Assembly: GCA_965224575.1 (NCBI GenBank)
Contig: CBDCZQ010000006.1
Coordinates: 3,038,001 to 3,102,000, forward strand
Source: QPIN01 sp965224575
GTDB lineage: Bacteria > Pseudomonadota > Gammaproteobacteria > Methylococcales > Methylomonadaceae
Length of the DNA: 64,000 nt
Direction: 5' to 3'
Positions within the stretch are counted from its first letter, which is position 1. Each line of letters opens with the position of its first letter. Below, in pieces: positions 26,371-34,790 of this stretch. The position numbers were made by a program, and so were the translations under genes. The notes beneath the pieces are model-generated. The model had not been told where the DNA came from, did no database searches, and was given only the letters and a program-made list of their open reading frames with translations.

Positions 26371-26423
26371 TTGACAAATTAGGTCAAATGTCCTATTGTT
26401 TTTATTTTAGGTCAACTGTCCTA
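26371..26423 (+). promoter_or_regulatory. Promoter with two TetR-type operators for the old-yellow-enzyme gene
   Basis: A perfect -35 TTGACA (26371-26376), 17-bp spacer and -10 TATTGT (26394-26399) precede the gene at 26455. Two copies of a near-palindrome lie on it: TAGGTCAAATGTCCTA (26380-26395, in the spacer and -10) and TAGGTCAACTGTCCTA (26408-26423, just downstream). Binding there would block RNA polymerase. The regulator is probably the TetR protein encoded at 27748; that link is inferred from proximity. Confidence 0.75.
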
Positions 26424-26454
26424 TTTAATTCCACATAGAAATAAAGGAAAACAG

Positions 26455-27525
26455 ATGTCAAAAAATTTATTTAGAACTTTCAAGCTTGGAGATTTGCCCC
26501 TTTCTAACCGCATGGTGATGGCTCCAATGACACGAAATAGAGCAAACGAAAAGGGGTTGGTCTCTGATATTATGGTGATACACTATCAACAAAGAGCAAC
26601 AGCGGGCTTGATCATTACAGAGTCAGTCCCTATATCTGCTCAAGCAGCAGGGTATCCCAACACACCAGGGTTATTTACAAAAGCACAAGCTGATAGTTGG
26701 AGACCATTAATAGACGCCGTACATACAGAAGGCGGATCTATTTTTGCACAATTACAACATTGTGGACGCATATCTCATTCTTGTATGCAACCCGATAATA
26801 CGCTTCCTGTTGCTCCTTCTGCTATAAGAGCTAATGGGCAAGCAGTTACTTATGCAGGTATGATGGACTTTGAAATACCTCGTTCTTTAGATAGTCAAGA
26901 AATACCAGGTATCGTAGAACAATTTCGCTTTGGTGCAGAGATGGCAAAATACGCTGGATTTGATGGCATCGAAGTGCATGGTGCTAATGGTTATATTATT
27001 GATCAGTTTTTACGTGATGGTAGCAACCAACGCTCTGATAATTATGGAGGTACTGTTAAAAATCGTATACGACTGTTAAATGAGATTCTGGATCAAGTTT
27101 GTACCGTATGGTCAGCTGATAGAGTAGGAATACGTTTATCACCAGAAAATAGTTTTAATTCAATGTTGGATTCAAAACCACAGAAACATTTTGAATACTT
27201 TATTGAACAGTTGAATACTCGTAATTTAGCTTATTTACATGTATTAGAAGGTGATATGACCGGTGAGACCAATCAGGTTGATTACTCTGCCTTACGTGCT
27301 AGATTTTCAGGAACATATATCGTAAACAACGGTTACAATCTAGAGAAAGCACAAACTGCAATTAAAAATGGTGATGCAGATTTAGTTGCTTTTGGCATTC
27401 CTTTCTTGGCAAATCCCGACTTAGTTTATCGTTATAGTCAAAACCTTCCATTAAATGAAGCTGATCCAGCAACTTTCTATGGAGGTAATGAAGTCGGCTA
27501 TACTGACTATCCGTTTTATTCTTGA
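26455..27525 (+). CDS. Old yellow enzyme family ene-reductase (NemA-like)
   Basis: FMN enzyme of 356 residues reducing activated C=C bonds or nitro compounds with NAD(P)H. Seen: LSNRMVMAPMTRNRA at the N terminus, FAQLQHCGRISH, the substrate/FMN motif VEVHGANGYIIDQFLRDG-type (here IEVHGANGYIID), SDNYGG, and a C-terminal GDADLVAFGIPFLANPDL. It stands behind a well-formed promoter overlaid by two operators. In other bacteria nemR-nemA pairs respond to electrophiles such as methylglyoxal or bleach; the analogous role here is inference. Confidence 0.92.
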   Translation: MSKNLFRTFKLGDLPLSNRMVMAPMTRNRANEKGLVSDIMVIHYQQRATAGLIITESVPISAQAAGYPNTPGLFTKAQADSWRPLIDAVHTEGGSIFAQLQHCGRISHSCMQPDNTLPVAPSAIRANGQAVTYAGMMDFEIPRSLDSQEIPGIVEQFRFGAEMAKYAGFDGIEVHGANGYIIDQFLRDGSNQRSDNYGGTVKNRIRLLNEILDQVCTVWSADRVGIRLSPENSFNSMLDSKPQKHFEYFIEQLNTRNLAYLHVLEGDMTGETNQVDYSALRARFSGTYIVNNGYNLEKAQTAIKNGDADLVAFGIPFLANPDLVYRYSQNLPLNEADPATFYGGNEVGYTDYPFYS

Positions 27526-27530
27526 TAGTA

Positions 27531-27724
27531 AGGCAATTGGAAGCAAATAACCCACCCATCTTACTGGCACTAAAGCATAAGAATCGCTAAAGCTTTTCTA
27601 ACCTTTTTGTCCGCCTTCAATCTTATTGCTTCGGTTACATAGCCTGCTATGCGTCCTGCGCAAGAAGATCGAATACAAACAAAAATTCTTCGTAAAATGG
27701 GTGGGTTATTTATTTCCAGCTGCC
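27531..27724. repeat. MITE-like element with 34-bp terminal inverted repeats
   Basis: The 194-bp stretch begins AGGCAATTGGAAGCAAATAA then CCCACCCATCTTAC. It ends with the inverse of AGGCAGCTGGAAATAAATAA then CCCACCCATTTTAC. The long, nearly matching ends around a short non-coding core indicate a miniature inverted-repeat transposable element. It lies between the ene-reductase and its probable regulator. A related lone end appears at about 7881-7894. Confidence 0.75.
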
Positions 27725-27747
27725 TAAGTAAAATTTGAAGGTTAATT

Positions 27748-28356
27748 ATGGGTATCAAATCTAAACGAGAACAAATAATTGAAGCGTCAGATAAGCTTTT
27801 TTATCAGCAAGGTTTTGAACATACTTCGTTTGCTCATATTGCAAAGTCTGTAAATATTTCGCGTGGTAATTTTTATTATCACTTTAAAACAAAAGATGAA
27901 ATTTTGGATGCTGTAATTAACCATCGTTTGACTAAGACCCATGCAATGTTGGATAAGTGGGAAATTGAAGGAGAAACTCCTTATGATCGTATTCAGAGCT
28001 TTATCAATATGCTAATCATGAACAGTATCAAAATCAAAAATTTTGGCTGTCCTGTTGGTACATTATGTACGGAACTTGCGAAGCTAAATCATGGATCATT
28101 GGGTAATGCTAATCAGCTGTTTATTTTGTTTCGTATTTGGTTACGGAGGCAATTTGAACAGCTAGGATATAAAACAAATGCTGATAGCTTAGCGATGCAT
28201 CTTTTAGCTCGTAGCCAAGGTATTGCAACTTTAGCTTCGGCTTTTCATGATGAAAAATTTATCAAAAAAGAAGTTAATTATTTATATGAGTGGTTGAGTT
28301 TAATTTCTAAAAATACTTCGCATACTGAAAAAACTGATATAGAAGGATCAATATAA
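27748..28356 (+). CDS. TetR-family transcriptional regulator
   Basis: A 202-residue repressor: the N-terminal helix-turn-helix FYQQGFEHTSFAHIAKSVNI and SRGNFYYHFKTKDEIL is typical of TetR. The ligand domain contains NFGCPVGTLCTELAK, whose Cys residues could sense electrophiles, as in NemR-like proteins (inference). Candidate operators are the two TAGGTCANNTGTCCTA sites at 26380 and 26408. It overlaps the next gene (YciI-like) by one base, so the two are co-translated. Confidence 0.9.
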   Translation: MGIKSKREQIIEASDKLFYQQGFEHTSFAHIAKSVNISRGNFYYHFKTKDEILDAVINHRLTKTHAMLDKWEIEGETPYDRIQSFINMLIMNSIKIKNFGCPVGTLCTELAKLNHGSLGNANQLFILFRIWLRRQFEQLGYKTNADSLAMHLLARSQGIATLASAFHDEKFIKKEVNYLYEWLSLISKNTSHTEKTDIEGSI

Positions 28357-28643
28357 TGTTTATCATAACTTTAAAGTTTTCTAATAACAAAAAGCAAGTC
28401 AGCCAGTTCATGGAAGGTCATAACCAATGGATAGAGCAAGGTTTTAATGACGATGTATTTTTATTGGTTGGTAGCCTTCAGCCAAATTTGGGTGGAGGGA
28501 TTCTGGCGCATAATATATTACTACCTGACCTTCAAAATCGAGTGAAAGACGACCCTTTTGTGGCAGAAGGCATTGTGAGTGCTGAAATCATAGAAATAGC
28601 ACCCGCAAAAACAGATGAGCGCCTAAGCTTTCTTGTTGAATAA
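28356..28643 (+). CDS. YciI-like protein
   Basis: A 95-residue YCII-domain protein (MFIITLKFSNNKKQVSQFM ... GHNQWIEQGF), with the conserved His near residue 22 and the DPF motif in VKDDPFVAEGIV. Family members are small dimeric barrels, some with dehalogenase-like or perhydrolase activity, most unknown. Coupled to the tetR stop codon (TAATG). Confidence 0.85.
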   Translation: MFIITLKFSNNKKQVSQFMEGHNQWIEQGFNDDVFLLVGSLQPNLGGGILAHNILLPDLQNRVKDDPFVAEGIVSAEIIEIAPAKTDERLSFLVE

Positions 28644-28801
28644 GTTTTTGGAGTAGTTTATGACTGAACGATCATACAGAGGATTGTATAATCAGGGCTA
28701 AAGTTAAGGCTGCACAAAGCGATTTCAGGTGACCATCAATTATTAAAAGTCTAACGAACTAGAACACTTGCTCGCACACATTAGAAGGACAAGGAGATTT
28801 T

Positions 28802-29104
28802 GTGATATTAGAAGTAGCAATTCTTGATGTAATAATCGGTAAAGAAACAGAATTTGAAGAAGCTTTTGGAAAAGCGCAGGCAATTATTTCTAGTATGAAA
28901 GGCTATCAATCTCATCAACTACAAAAGTGTGTTGAGAATAATAGCCGATATATTCTTCTTGTAAATTGGGACTCTCTCGAAGATCATACGGTCGGTTTTA
29001 GAGAATCTTCCCAGTATCAAGAATGGCGTAAGTTATTACACCATTTTTACGATCCATTTCCTGAGGTAGAACATTACACCTCTGTTTTTGGTAATACTTT
29101 ATAA
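28802..29104 (+). CDS. Antibiotic biosynthesis monooxygenase (ABM) domain protein
   Basis: A 100-residue ABM-fold protein: ILEVAILDVIIGKETEFEEA, YILLVNWDSLEDHTVGFRES (the VxWxSxEdH core) and HHFYDPFPEVEHY at the end. The start is GTG 28802 behind ACAAGGAG. Quinol or heme-linked monooxygenase and stress roles are known for the family; the specific one is unknown. The 158-bp gap before it shows no gene. Confidence 0.85.
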   Translation: MILEVAILDVIIGKETEFEEAFGKAQAIISSMKGYQSHQLQKCVENNSRYILLVNWDSLEDHTVGFRESSQYQEWRKLLHHFYDPFPEVEHYTSVFGNTL

Positions 29105-29111
29105 TTCGAAA

Positions 29112-29792
29112 ATGATAAATATAACAGAGCAAATTCTCGTGTACTCGGATTCCCTCACTTGGGGAATTATCCCCAATACAAGAAAACGACTATCTTTTGA
29201 AAAAAGGTGGACGGGGGTTTTTGAAAATGCCCTAAATACAAAAGGTAATAATGTTCGTGTTATTGAGAATTGTCTCAATGGCAGAAGAACAGTATGGGAC
29301 GATCCATATAAAGAAGGTCGGGATGGCTCGCAAGGGTTAGCACAAGTTATTGAAATGAATTCGCCGTTAAAACTGGTTATTTTGATGCTAGGCACAAATG
29401 ATTTTCAGTGTACACATGAAAATAATGCGTGGTTATCAGCTCAAGGGACAGTGAAATTGATTAATATTATTCGTCAAGCGCCCATTGAAGCTGGAATGTC
29501 AGTGCCAGAAATAATGATTATAGCACCACCACAAATTATTGAGCCAAAGGGTATTATCACCAATAAATTTAACAATTCTGAAAAACGATCTGTAGGTCTA
29601 GCTGAAGAGCTTGAGAAAATTGCTAAAGAAAACCTAGTTCATTATTTTGATGCTGGAAGTGTGACTGAAGCAAGTCAAGTAGATGGTATTCATTTAGATG
29701 AAGATCAACATAAAAAGCTTGGTGAGGTTATATCTAACATGGTGTCAAATCAAAAGCTCCTTTATTCAACCTCAGGAAAAGGAGAATACTGA
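29112..29792 (+). CDS. SGNH/GDSL hydrolase (arylesterase-like)
   Basis: Esterase-type SGNH hydrolase of about 226 residues. Block I reads YSDSLTWG, with the nucleophile Ser but with Ser in place of the usual preceding Gly of GDSL. Block III is LMLGTNDFQ and block V is DGIHLDEDQHKKLG with catalytic Asp and His. ATG 29112 (MINITEQ) was chosen; upstream in-frame starts overlap the ABM gene. Cytoplasmic, with no signal peptide. Confidence 0.88.
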   Translation: MINITEQILVYSDSLTWGIIPNTRKRLSFEKRWTGVFENALNTKGNNVRVIENCLNGRRTVWDDPYKEGRDGSQGLAQVIEMNSPLKLVILMLGTNDFQCTHENNAWLSAQGTVKLINIIRQAPIEAGMSVPEIMIIAPPQIIEPKGIITNKFNNSEKRSVGLAEELEKIAKENLVHYFDAGSVTEASQVDGIHLDEDQHKKLGEVISNMVSNQKLLYSTSGKGEY

Positions 29793-29864
29793 TAAGCAAA
29801 TTGAGATACTTTATCGAAACTAGCAATTATACTTCGTTAGATAGTTAAAAAAGGAGACAAGCCA

Positions 29865-30416
29865 ATGGCTCAGCAGTATTCAGAAATATCAGAAAAATTG
29901 AAGCAATTTATCAATGAACAAAAATTATTTTTTGTGGGTACTTCAACTGAGACGAGTAAAATTAATATCTCGCCTAAAGGGATGGACTCATTAAGAATTG
30001 TTAATGAAAAAAAGATTATATGGCTAAACGTGACAGGCAGTGGTAATGAAACATCTGCTCATATTCAAGAGAATCCACGAATGACTATTATGTTTGCTGC
30101 ATTTGAAGGAAAACCGCTGATTCTACGTCTTTATGGTCATGCAAAAGTTATCCATAAAAATGATTCAGAATGGGATGAGTTATTTTCATTATTCAATCCA
30201 ATTTCTGGTGCAAGACAAATTTTTGACCTTTCAATTGATCTAGTTCAAACATCTTGTGGTATGGCAGTACCCTATTTTGATTATGTTAAAGAAAGGGAGC
30301 AGTTAAATAATTGGGCAAATAAAAAAGGGGATGAAGGTATTAAAGAATATTGGCAAGAAAAAAATCAAGTGAGTCTTGATGGTAAGCCAACGAATATTAT
30401 AAACAAAAATATTTAA
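29865..30416 (+). CDS. Pyridoxamine 5'-phosphate oxidase-like flavoprotein (1)
   Basis: A 183-residue PNPOx-like split-barrel protein: FFVGTSTETSKINISPKGMD, TGSGNETSAHIQENPRMTI, and YGHAKVIHKND, the usual FMN-binding pattern. The C-terminal part DYVKEREQLNNWANKKG is typical of a subgroup with unknown substrate. Strong ribosome site AAAGGAGACA. A second PNPOx-like protein from a different subgroup is at 33911. Confidence 0.85.
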   Translation: MAQQYSEISEKLKQFINEQKLFFVGTSTETSKINISPKGMDSLRIVNEKKIIWLNVTGSGNETSAHIQENPRMTIMFAAFEGKPLILRLYGHAKVIHKNDSEWDELFSLFNPISGARQIFDLSIDLVQTSCGMAVPYFDYVKEREQLNNWANKKGDEGIKEYWQEKNQVSLDGKPTNIINKNI

Positions 30417-30452
30417 CTTTAATTTGTCTATAAGGCCAACGTGATAACAATC

Positions 30453-30917
30453 ATGGATTCTCATAAGTCACAGAAAATGAACATTGGTGAAATTCAAAAA
30501 GATGACAATCTTTATAAGAAAGCTTTGGAGTTAAGGTATTCACTCTTTTTCAAGGATCACAATTTACCTGAAGAAATTTTAAGTGATGATAAGGAAGATA
30601 AGAGCTTACATATTGCTATCTCACAAGAAAATGAACTAATTGCTTATGGTCGTCTTTTTGAAATAAGTAGCAATGAATTTCAAATTTCTCAAATGGTTGT
30701 ATCTCCCCGATATCAAAGCCAAGGCTACGGAGAAAGACTATTGATAGAGATTATGCGAACGGCAAAAAACAAAGGTGCCAAAAAAATTATACTCAATGCG
30801 CGAACCACAGCAATCAGTTTATATGAAAAAATTGGGTTTCAAAAAGTGGGACAAATCTATAGTTCTCAGAGTACAGGCGTAGCTCATATCAAAATGGTTT
30901 ATCCTGAAAACAAATAG
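30453..30917 (+). CDS. GNAT-family N-acetyltransferase
   Basis: A 154-residue acetyltransferase with the ElaA/YjdJ-like core: ISQMVVSPRYQSQGYGERL (acetyl-CoA motif RxxGxG-like) and ILNARTTAISLYEKIGFQKV at the end. ATG 30453 was chosen over a GTG four codons earlier. Substrate unknown. The following 320 bp hold only the repeat at 30919 and no supportable gene. Confidence 0.87.
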   Translation: MDSHKSQKMNIGEIQKDDNLYKKALELRYSLFFKDHNLPEEILSDDKEDKSLHIAISQENELIAYGRLFEISSNEFQISQMVVSPRYQSQGYGERLLIEIMRTAKNKGAKKIILNARTTAISLYEKIGFQKVGQIYSSQSTGVAHIKMVYPENK

Positions 30918-30918
30918 T

Positions 30919-30973
30919 GTCATTTTATGTGTATTAATACCGCTAAATTAGGGTGGTTCTCATATATAAATCA
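30919..30973 (+). repeat. Dispersed 55-bp repeat, copy 2
   Basis: Second copy of the sequence at 2181-2236, same orientation, starting directly after the acetyltransferase stop codon. Conserved blocks are GTCATTTTATGTGTATTAAT and CATATATAAATCA. From 30974 to 31238 there is no gene; an AT-rich stretch there probably holds the promoter of the next operon. Confidence 0.55.
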
Positions 30974-31238
30974 GTAGTATTGAGCAGATAACAATTAGTT
31001 AGATGATTTCGTTAAATCTGCATTCATCAAAGATGGAGGCGTTCGCCTTTTGCAAAACCAAATAACAAAATACCGTTAATTCACGATACTTCGTGAATAA
31101 TTACTATTATTTTTCTCTTTTCTTCTCTATCATTAATCAGCTCAAGTTATTGTTTTAACAGTTGTTAAGTCAATTATATAAATTCTGGCACATCTCCTGC
31201 AATAGTTACATTGTAATTAAGTAAAACAGGAGAAGAAA

Positions 31239-31805
31239 ATGTCAGAATTTACTATTCATACACCGGATACAGCACCACAAGCATCCAGACAAATACTACA
31301 AAATACAGAGAAGCAATTAGGCTTTATTCCTAATCTATATGGTGTTTTTTCCGAATCACCCACCACACTAGAAGCCTACCAGGAATTAACTGCGTTATTC
31401 GACAAAACAGCTTTCACGGTTACGGAACGAAATTTAGTCCTGCTCAGTATTAGCCGTTATCGTAATTGTAGTTATTGCCTGGCAGCACATGGCACAGTGG
31501 CGAAAATGCAGAAAGTATCTACAGAAATTATTCATACCGTGTATTACAATCAGCCCTTGTCCGATACCAAGCTAGAAGCACTGCGTACTTTTATCCGTGT
31601 AGTGCTAGAAGCTGAGGGCTGGGTTAAGCAAGATGCTTTACAAGCCTTTTATCAGGCTGGCTATCAGAAACAACATGTGTTGGAAGTAGTGTTAGGGATT
31701 AGTTTTAAAACACTGAGCAATTACGTTAATCATATTAACGATACACCGATTGATGCGAATTTTTTATCGGGTATTCCTGATAATCAAAATACTGCCATGG
31801 CATAG
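31239..31805 (+). CDS. Carboxymuconolactone decarboxylase / AhpD-like protein
   Basis: A 188-residue all-helical CMD-family protein. The redox-active motif NCSYCLAAHG (CxxC followed by His) is the AhpD-type proton-relay and disulfide centre. It begins MSEFTIHTPDTAPQASRQIL, as in peroxidase-related CMD proteins. First gene of a short co-directional group with a DUF1348 protein and a glutaredoxin, suggesting a thiol-peroxide detoxification set. Confidence 0.9.
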   Translation: MSEFTIHTPDTAPQASRQILQNTEKQLGFIPNLYGVFSESPTTLEAYQELTALFDKTAFTVTERNLVLLSISRYRNCSYCLAAHGTVAKMQKVSTEIIHTVYYNQPLSDTKLEALRTFIRVVLEAEGWVKQDALQAFYQAGYQKQHVLEVVLGISFKTLSNYVNHINDTPIDANFLSGIPDNQNTAMA

Positions 31806-31831
31806 GAATAACTTAATAAAAGGAGATGAAG

Positions 31832-32245
31832 ATGAAAAATAGACCACCACACCCCCCGTTTACGCTAGAAACGGCAACACAAAAAGTACAATTGGCTGAG
31901 GACGGATGGAATAGTAAAGACCCCGTAAAAGTAGCTAGTGCTTATACCGTTGACTGTCAATGGCGGAATCGGGCAGAAATATTTTCTGGTCGAGAAAAGA
32001 TCATCGAGTTTCTAACCCGAAAATGGGAAAAGGAGTTGGAATATAGACTGGAGAAAGAACTTTGGTGTTTTTCCGACAACCGTATCGCGGTGACTTTTCG
32101 CTATGAATGGCATGATGATTCAGGGCAGTGGTATCGTTCCTACGGCAATGAATTGTGGGAGTTTGCTGAAAATGGTTTGATGCAACAGCGTATTGCCAGT
32201 ATTAATGACAAGCCGATCAACACATCGGAACGAGAATTCCATTAA
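31832..32245 (+). CDS. DUF1348 family protein (NTF2-like fold)
   Basis: A 137-residue DUF1348 protein: RPPHPPFTLETATQKVQ, DGWNSKDPVKVASAYT, WRNRAEIFSGR and FRYEWHDDSGQWYRSYGNE. The family has an NTF2-like fold and unknown function. ATG 31832 was chosen because AGGAG at 31821-31825 directly abuts the earlier ATG 31826. It follows the CMD gene by 26 bp and precedes glutaredoxin by 25 bp. Confidence 0.9.
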   Translation: MKNRPPHPPFTLETATQKVQLAEDGWNSKDPVKVASAYTVDCQWRNRAEIFSGREKIIEFLTRKWEKELEYRLEKELWCFSDNRIAVTFRYEWHDDSGQWYRSYGNELWEFAENGLMQQRIASINDKPINTSEREFH

Positions 32246-32270
32246 TTTTTTTAACAATCAGGAGATTCAA

Positions 32271-32543
32271 ATGACTCAAGAAACTCAAGTAACAATGCTA
32301 ACCAATCCAACTTGTGGCTATTGTCATGCGGCTAAAAATCTGTTGCAGGATCAAGGTATCACATACGAAGAAGTGGATTTAATCAAAGATGGCGAGCAAG
32401 CGCAACGGCTTTTAATTAAAAGCGGACAACGCACCGTACCACAAATATTTATTAACGAAAAACCAATAGGAGGATTCACCGAATTATCCAAACTTGTTAG
32501 AGAGGATGAATTTAATCTAACTATTGGGCATCTCTATTACTAA
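32271..32543 (+). CDS. grx: Glutaredoxin
   Basis: Small (90 residues) thiol-disulfide oxidoreductase with active site NPTCGYCHAAK, the cis-Pro segment QRTVPQIFINEKPIGGF and no signal peptide. The start ATG 32271 follows CAGGAG. An in-frame extension upstream overlaps the DUF1348 gene and was not used. It probably serves the CMD/AhpD-like protein of the same operon. Confidence 0.93.
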   Translation: MTQETQVTMLTNPTCGYCHAAKNLLQDQGITYEEVDLIKDGEQAQRLLIKSGQRTVPQIFINEKPIGGFTELSKLVREDEFNLTIGHLYY

Positions 32544-32616
32544 ATCTTTAAATTAATTTTATCGTTCCCACGAGAGTGTCACGGTCATACAATTAAAGAA
32601 ATAAGTATGATTTTTT

Positions 32617-32706
32617 GTAGGTTGGGCTAACGGCTCTATCGTTAACCCAACATTTTTAGCATACATAATATTGTTGGGTTGCCAAAGAGACGGCAGCCCA
32701 ACCTAC
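32617..32706. repeat. REP-like palindromic repeat (GTAGGTTGGGC family), copy 2
   Basis: Full copy with arms GTAGGTTGGGCTAACGGCTC and, at the other end, GGCAGCCCAACCTAC. It lies between the glutaredoxin and the secreted hydrolase. It may fold into a long hairpin after the glutaredoxin operon. Confidence 0.75.
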
Positions 32707-32773
32707 AATAATAATCTCTTAACTTAATGGCAATGATGCAGAACATAGGAATGATAAATTTAGGAGAATAATC

Positions 32774-33820
32774 ATGAACAATCAACTTACAAAAATCATA
32801 AAGGCTCTTATAATCAGTCTGATCTTTAACTTAGGGTTTGCGGCAACTTCTTATGCTGCACAATCTATCAATCGTGTTAGCTATAAAACAGTTAACATTG
32901 ATGGCTTAGATATCTTTTACCGTGAAGCAGGTAATCCAAAGAACCCAACCATTTTGCTATTACATGGATTTCCCATCTCTTCACATATGTTTCGCGATTT
33001 GATTCCGGCATTAGCTGATCGCTTTCATCTAATCGCGCCAGATTATCCAGGCTTTGGCTACAGTTCAATGCCTGCCGTCGATAAGTTTGACTATAGCTTT
33101 GATAACTTTGCCAACGTAGTCGAACAATTTATCGATCAAGTGGGGTTGAAGAAATATAGCTTGTACTTGATGGATTATGGCGCACCGATTGGTTTTCGAC
33201 TCGCAACGAAATATCCAGAACGCATTGAATCGCTAATTATTCAGAATGGCAATGCCTATGTTGAAGGGATTGATAATAACTTCTGGGAGCCTATTAAAGC
33301 TTACTGGAAAGATCGTAAAGCAGTCAATCAAGGACTGGATAATGATTGGTGGAAAAATGTTAAAGCAAACTACAAGAAACCAAATATGACAAATGATGAA
33401 GCGTTGCGATTTCTATTTACAGTGGGTGCAACTAAATGGCAATACACCAATGGTGTACGCAATGTTGAAAGCATTAATCCTGATAGTTGGAATCATATAC
33501 AGCCACTCTTAGATCGTGAAGGTAATAACGCCATTCAACTTCAGCTTTTCTATAGTTATGGGTCGAATCCACCACTCTATCCACAATGGCAAGCCTATTT
33601 GCGCAAACATCAACCGCCTACTTTGATTGTATGGGGAAAAAACGATGAGATATTTCCAGCAGCAGGTGCCCACCCATACAAACGGGATTTAAAACAGGTT
33701 GATTTTCATCTTCTGGATACTGGGCATTTTGCTCTGGAAGAGGATAGTGAGGTAATTGCGGAGCATATTCGACACTTTCTTAATGTTGTGAAAATAGGAG
33801 TAGTCACTGAGAATCCTTAA
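32774..33820 (+). CDS. Secreted alpha/beta hydrolase, haloalkane-dehalogenase/epoxide-hydrolase-like
   Basis: A 348-residue protein with an N-terminal signal peptide (hydrophobic stretch, cleavage likely after SYA near residue 28). Oxyanion motif LLHGFPISSHMFRDL, nucleophile elbow YLMDYGAPIGF with Asp as nucleophile (as in dehalogenases and epoxide hydrolases), later acid in VWGKNDEIFP and the His in DTGHFALEE. Substrate unknown. A ribosome site (TTTAGGAG) precedes ATG 32774. Confidence 0.88.
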   Translation: MNNQLTKIIKALIISLIFNLGFAATSYAAQSINRVSYKTVNIDGLDIFYREAGNPKNPTILLLHGFPISSHMFRDLIPALADRFHLIAPDYPGFGYSSMPAVDKFDYSFDNFANVVEQFIDQVGLKKYSLYLMDYGAPIGFRLATKYPERIESLIIQNGNAYVEGIDNNFWEPIKAYWKDRKAVNQGLDNDWWKNVKANYKKPNMTNDEALRFLFTVGATKWQYTNGVRNVESINPDSWNHIQPLLDREGNNAIQLQLFYSYGSNPPLYPQWQAYLRKHQPPTLIVWGKNDEIFPAAGAHPYKRDLKQVDFHLLDTGHFALEEDSEVIAEHIRHFLNVVKIGVVTENP

Positions 33821-33847
33821 GACATCATTTACCCTCTATTTTTCAAC

Positions 33848-33885
33848 AGGTCGTCGAAAAAAAACATTACCGGAATCGACGACCT
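33848..33885 (+). terminator. Hairpin downstream of the alpha/beta hydrolase
   Basis: A perfect 10-bp stem AGGTCGTCGA / TCGACGACCT with an 18-base loop lies 28 bp after the stop codon. It lacks a T-run (AAATGACTGAAG follows), so it may stabilise the 3' end or attenuate rather than terminate. Confidence 0.45.
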
Positions 33886-33910
33886 AAATGACTGAAGTCG
33901 GGAGAATATT

Positions 33911-34453
33911 ATGAAACAGTATACAAGTGATATAGCATTTACAGAGAGTGTTAAAGCGATACAAACACGTCATGGCTCAAGGCATTCTTACGCGAGAGTT
34001 GAGAAAGACTGGTGGCCAGATTACATTACAGCAGAGTTGTCCCGTTTTATTTCAGCACGGGATTCTTTCTACATGGCAACTGTCAATAGTGAAGGACGAC
34101 CCTATATTCAACACCGTGGGGGAGCGAAAGGGTTTCTAAAAGTGCTTGATGATCATACCTTAGGTTTTGCTGATTTTCGGGGTAATCGCCAATATATTTC
34201 ATACGGAAACCTGGAGGATAATAATAAAGTTTGCCTATTCCTTATGGACTATCCAAATCGAATCAGAATCAAGATATGGGGATCAGCTGAGGTGATAGAA
34301 GATGATCAAGAACTGATCAATAAACTGTCAGATTCTGCTTATAAAGGTAAGGCAGAGCGTGCATTTATGATTCATGTGGAAACATGGGATAAAAATTGTC
34401 CACAACACATTACTCCAAGATACACGTTTGAGGAAATGGCTGAATTAACTTAG
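33911..34453 (+). CDS. Pyridoxamine 5'-phosphate oxidase-like flavoprotein (2)
   Basis: A 180-residue PNPOx-like protein: ARDSFYMATVNSEGRPYIQ, HRGGAKGFLKVLDDHTLGF and DFRGNRQYISYGNL, then RIRIKIWGSAEVIE. It belongs to the subgroup often found with oxidative or chlorine stress genes. Ribosome site TCGGGAG. Not closely similar to the PNPOx-like protein at 29865. Confidence 0.87.
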   Translation: MKQYTSDIAFTESVKAIQTRHGSRHSYARVEKDWWPDYITAELSRFISARDSFYMATVNSEGRPYIQHRGGAKGFLKVLDDHTLGFADFRGNRQYISYGNLEDNNKVCLFLMDYPNRIRIKIWGSAEVIEDDQELINKLSDSAYKGKAERAFMIHVETWDKNCPQHITPRYTFEEMAELT

Positions 34454-34717
34454 AAAAATTAGTTGGATCACGGTTTCTAGCACAAACTGTTGATTCCACA
34501 GCACTTCAAAAAAATACCCGCCTAACTAAGGGGTGAACTAAGATTTTTTTAAAGCACTGCGAAACTAGCAGCTTACACTATAAATCCGCGCCCACCTGAT
34601 TATTCTAGAGTTAAAAGAACATGTAAAAGAGTATTAATTAAAAATATCAGGAGATATATTTGATAGAAACGCAATGTTAATCACTAGAATTAATATTCAA
34701 TCTCTGTGGGTTCTATT

Positions 34718-34780
34718 CCCCGCCCTTGGGGGCGATAAAATAAATTTACATAGATGATACCCCGACCGCTTGCGGCGGGG
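34718..34780. repeat. Paired G+C-rich hairpins between convergent genes
   Basis: Two strong stem-loops in otherwise AT-rich DNA: CCCCGCCCTTGGGGGCG (34718-34734) and CCCCGACCGCTTGCGGCGGG (34760-34779), the second followed by AGTTTCATTTT. They lie between the convergent PNPOx-like and AraC genes. They could act as a terminator, or be a REP/IS200-type end; the sequence alone does not decide. From 34454 to 34717 no gene is seen. Confidence 0.5.
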
Positions 34781-34790
34781 AGTTTCATTT

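Noticed and set aside
34718..34780. CRISPR repeat or rRNA-like structure
   Set aside because: Only two unlike hairpins with no regular spacers; a terminator or REP/IS200 end is more likely.
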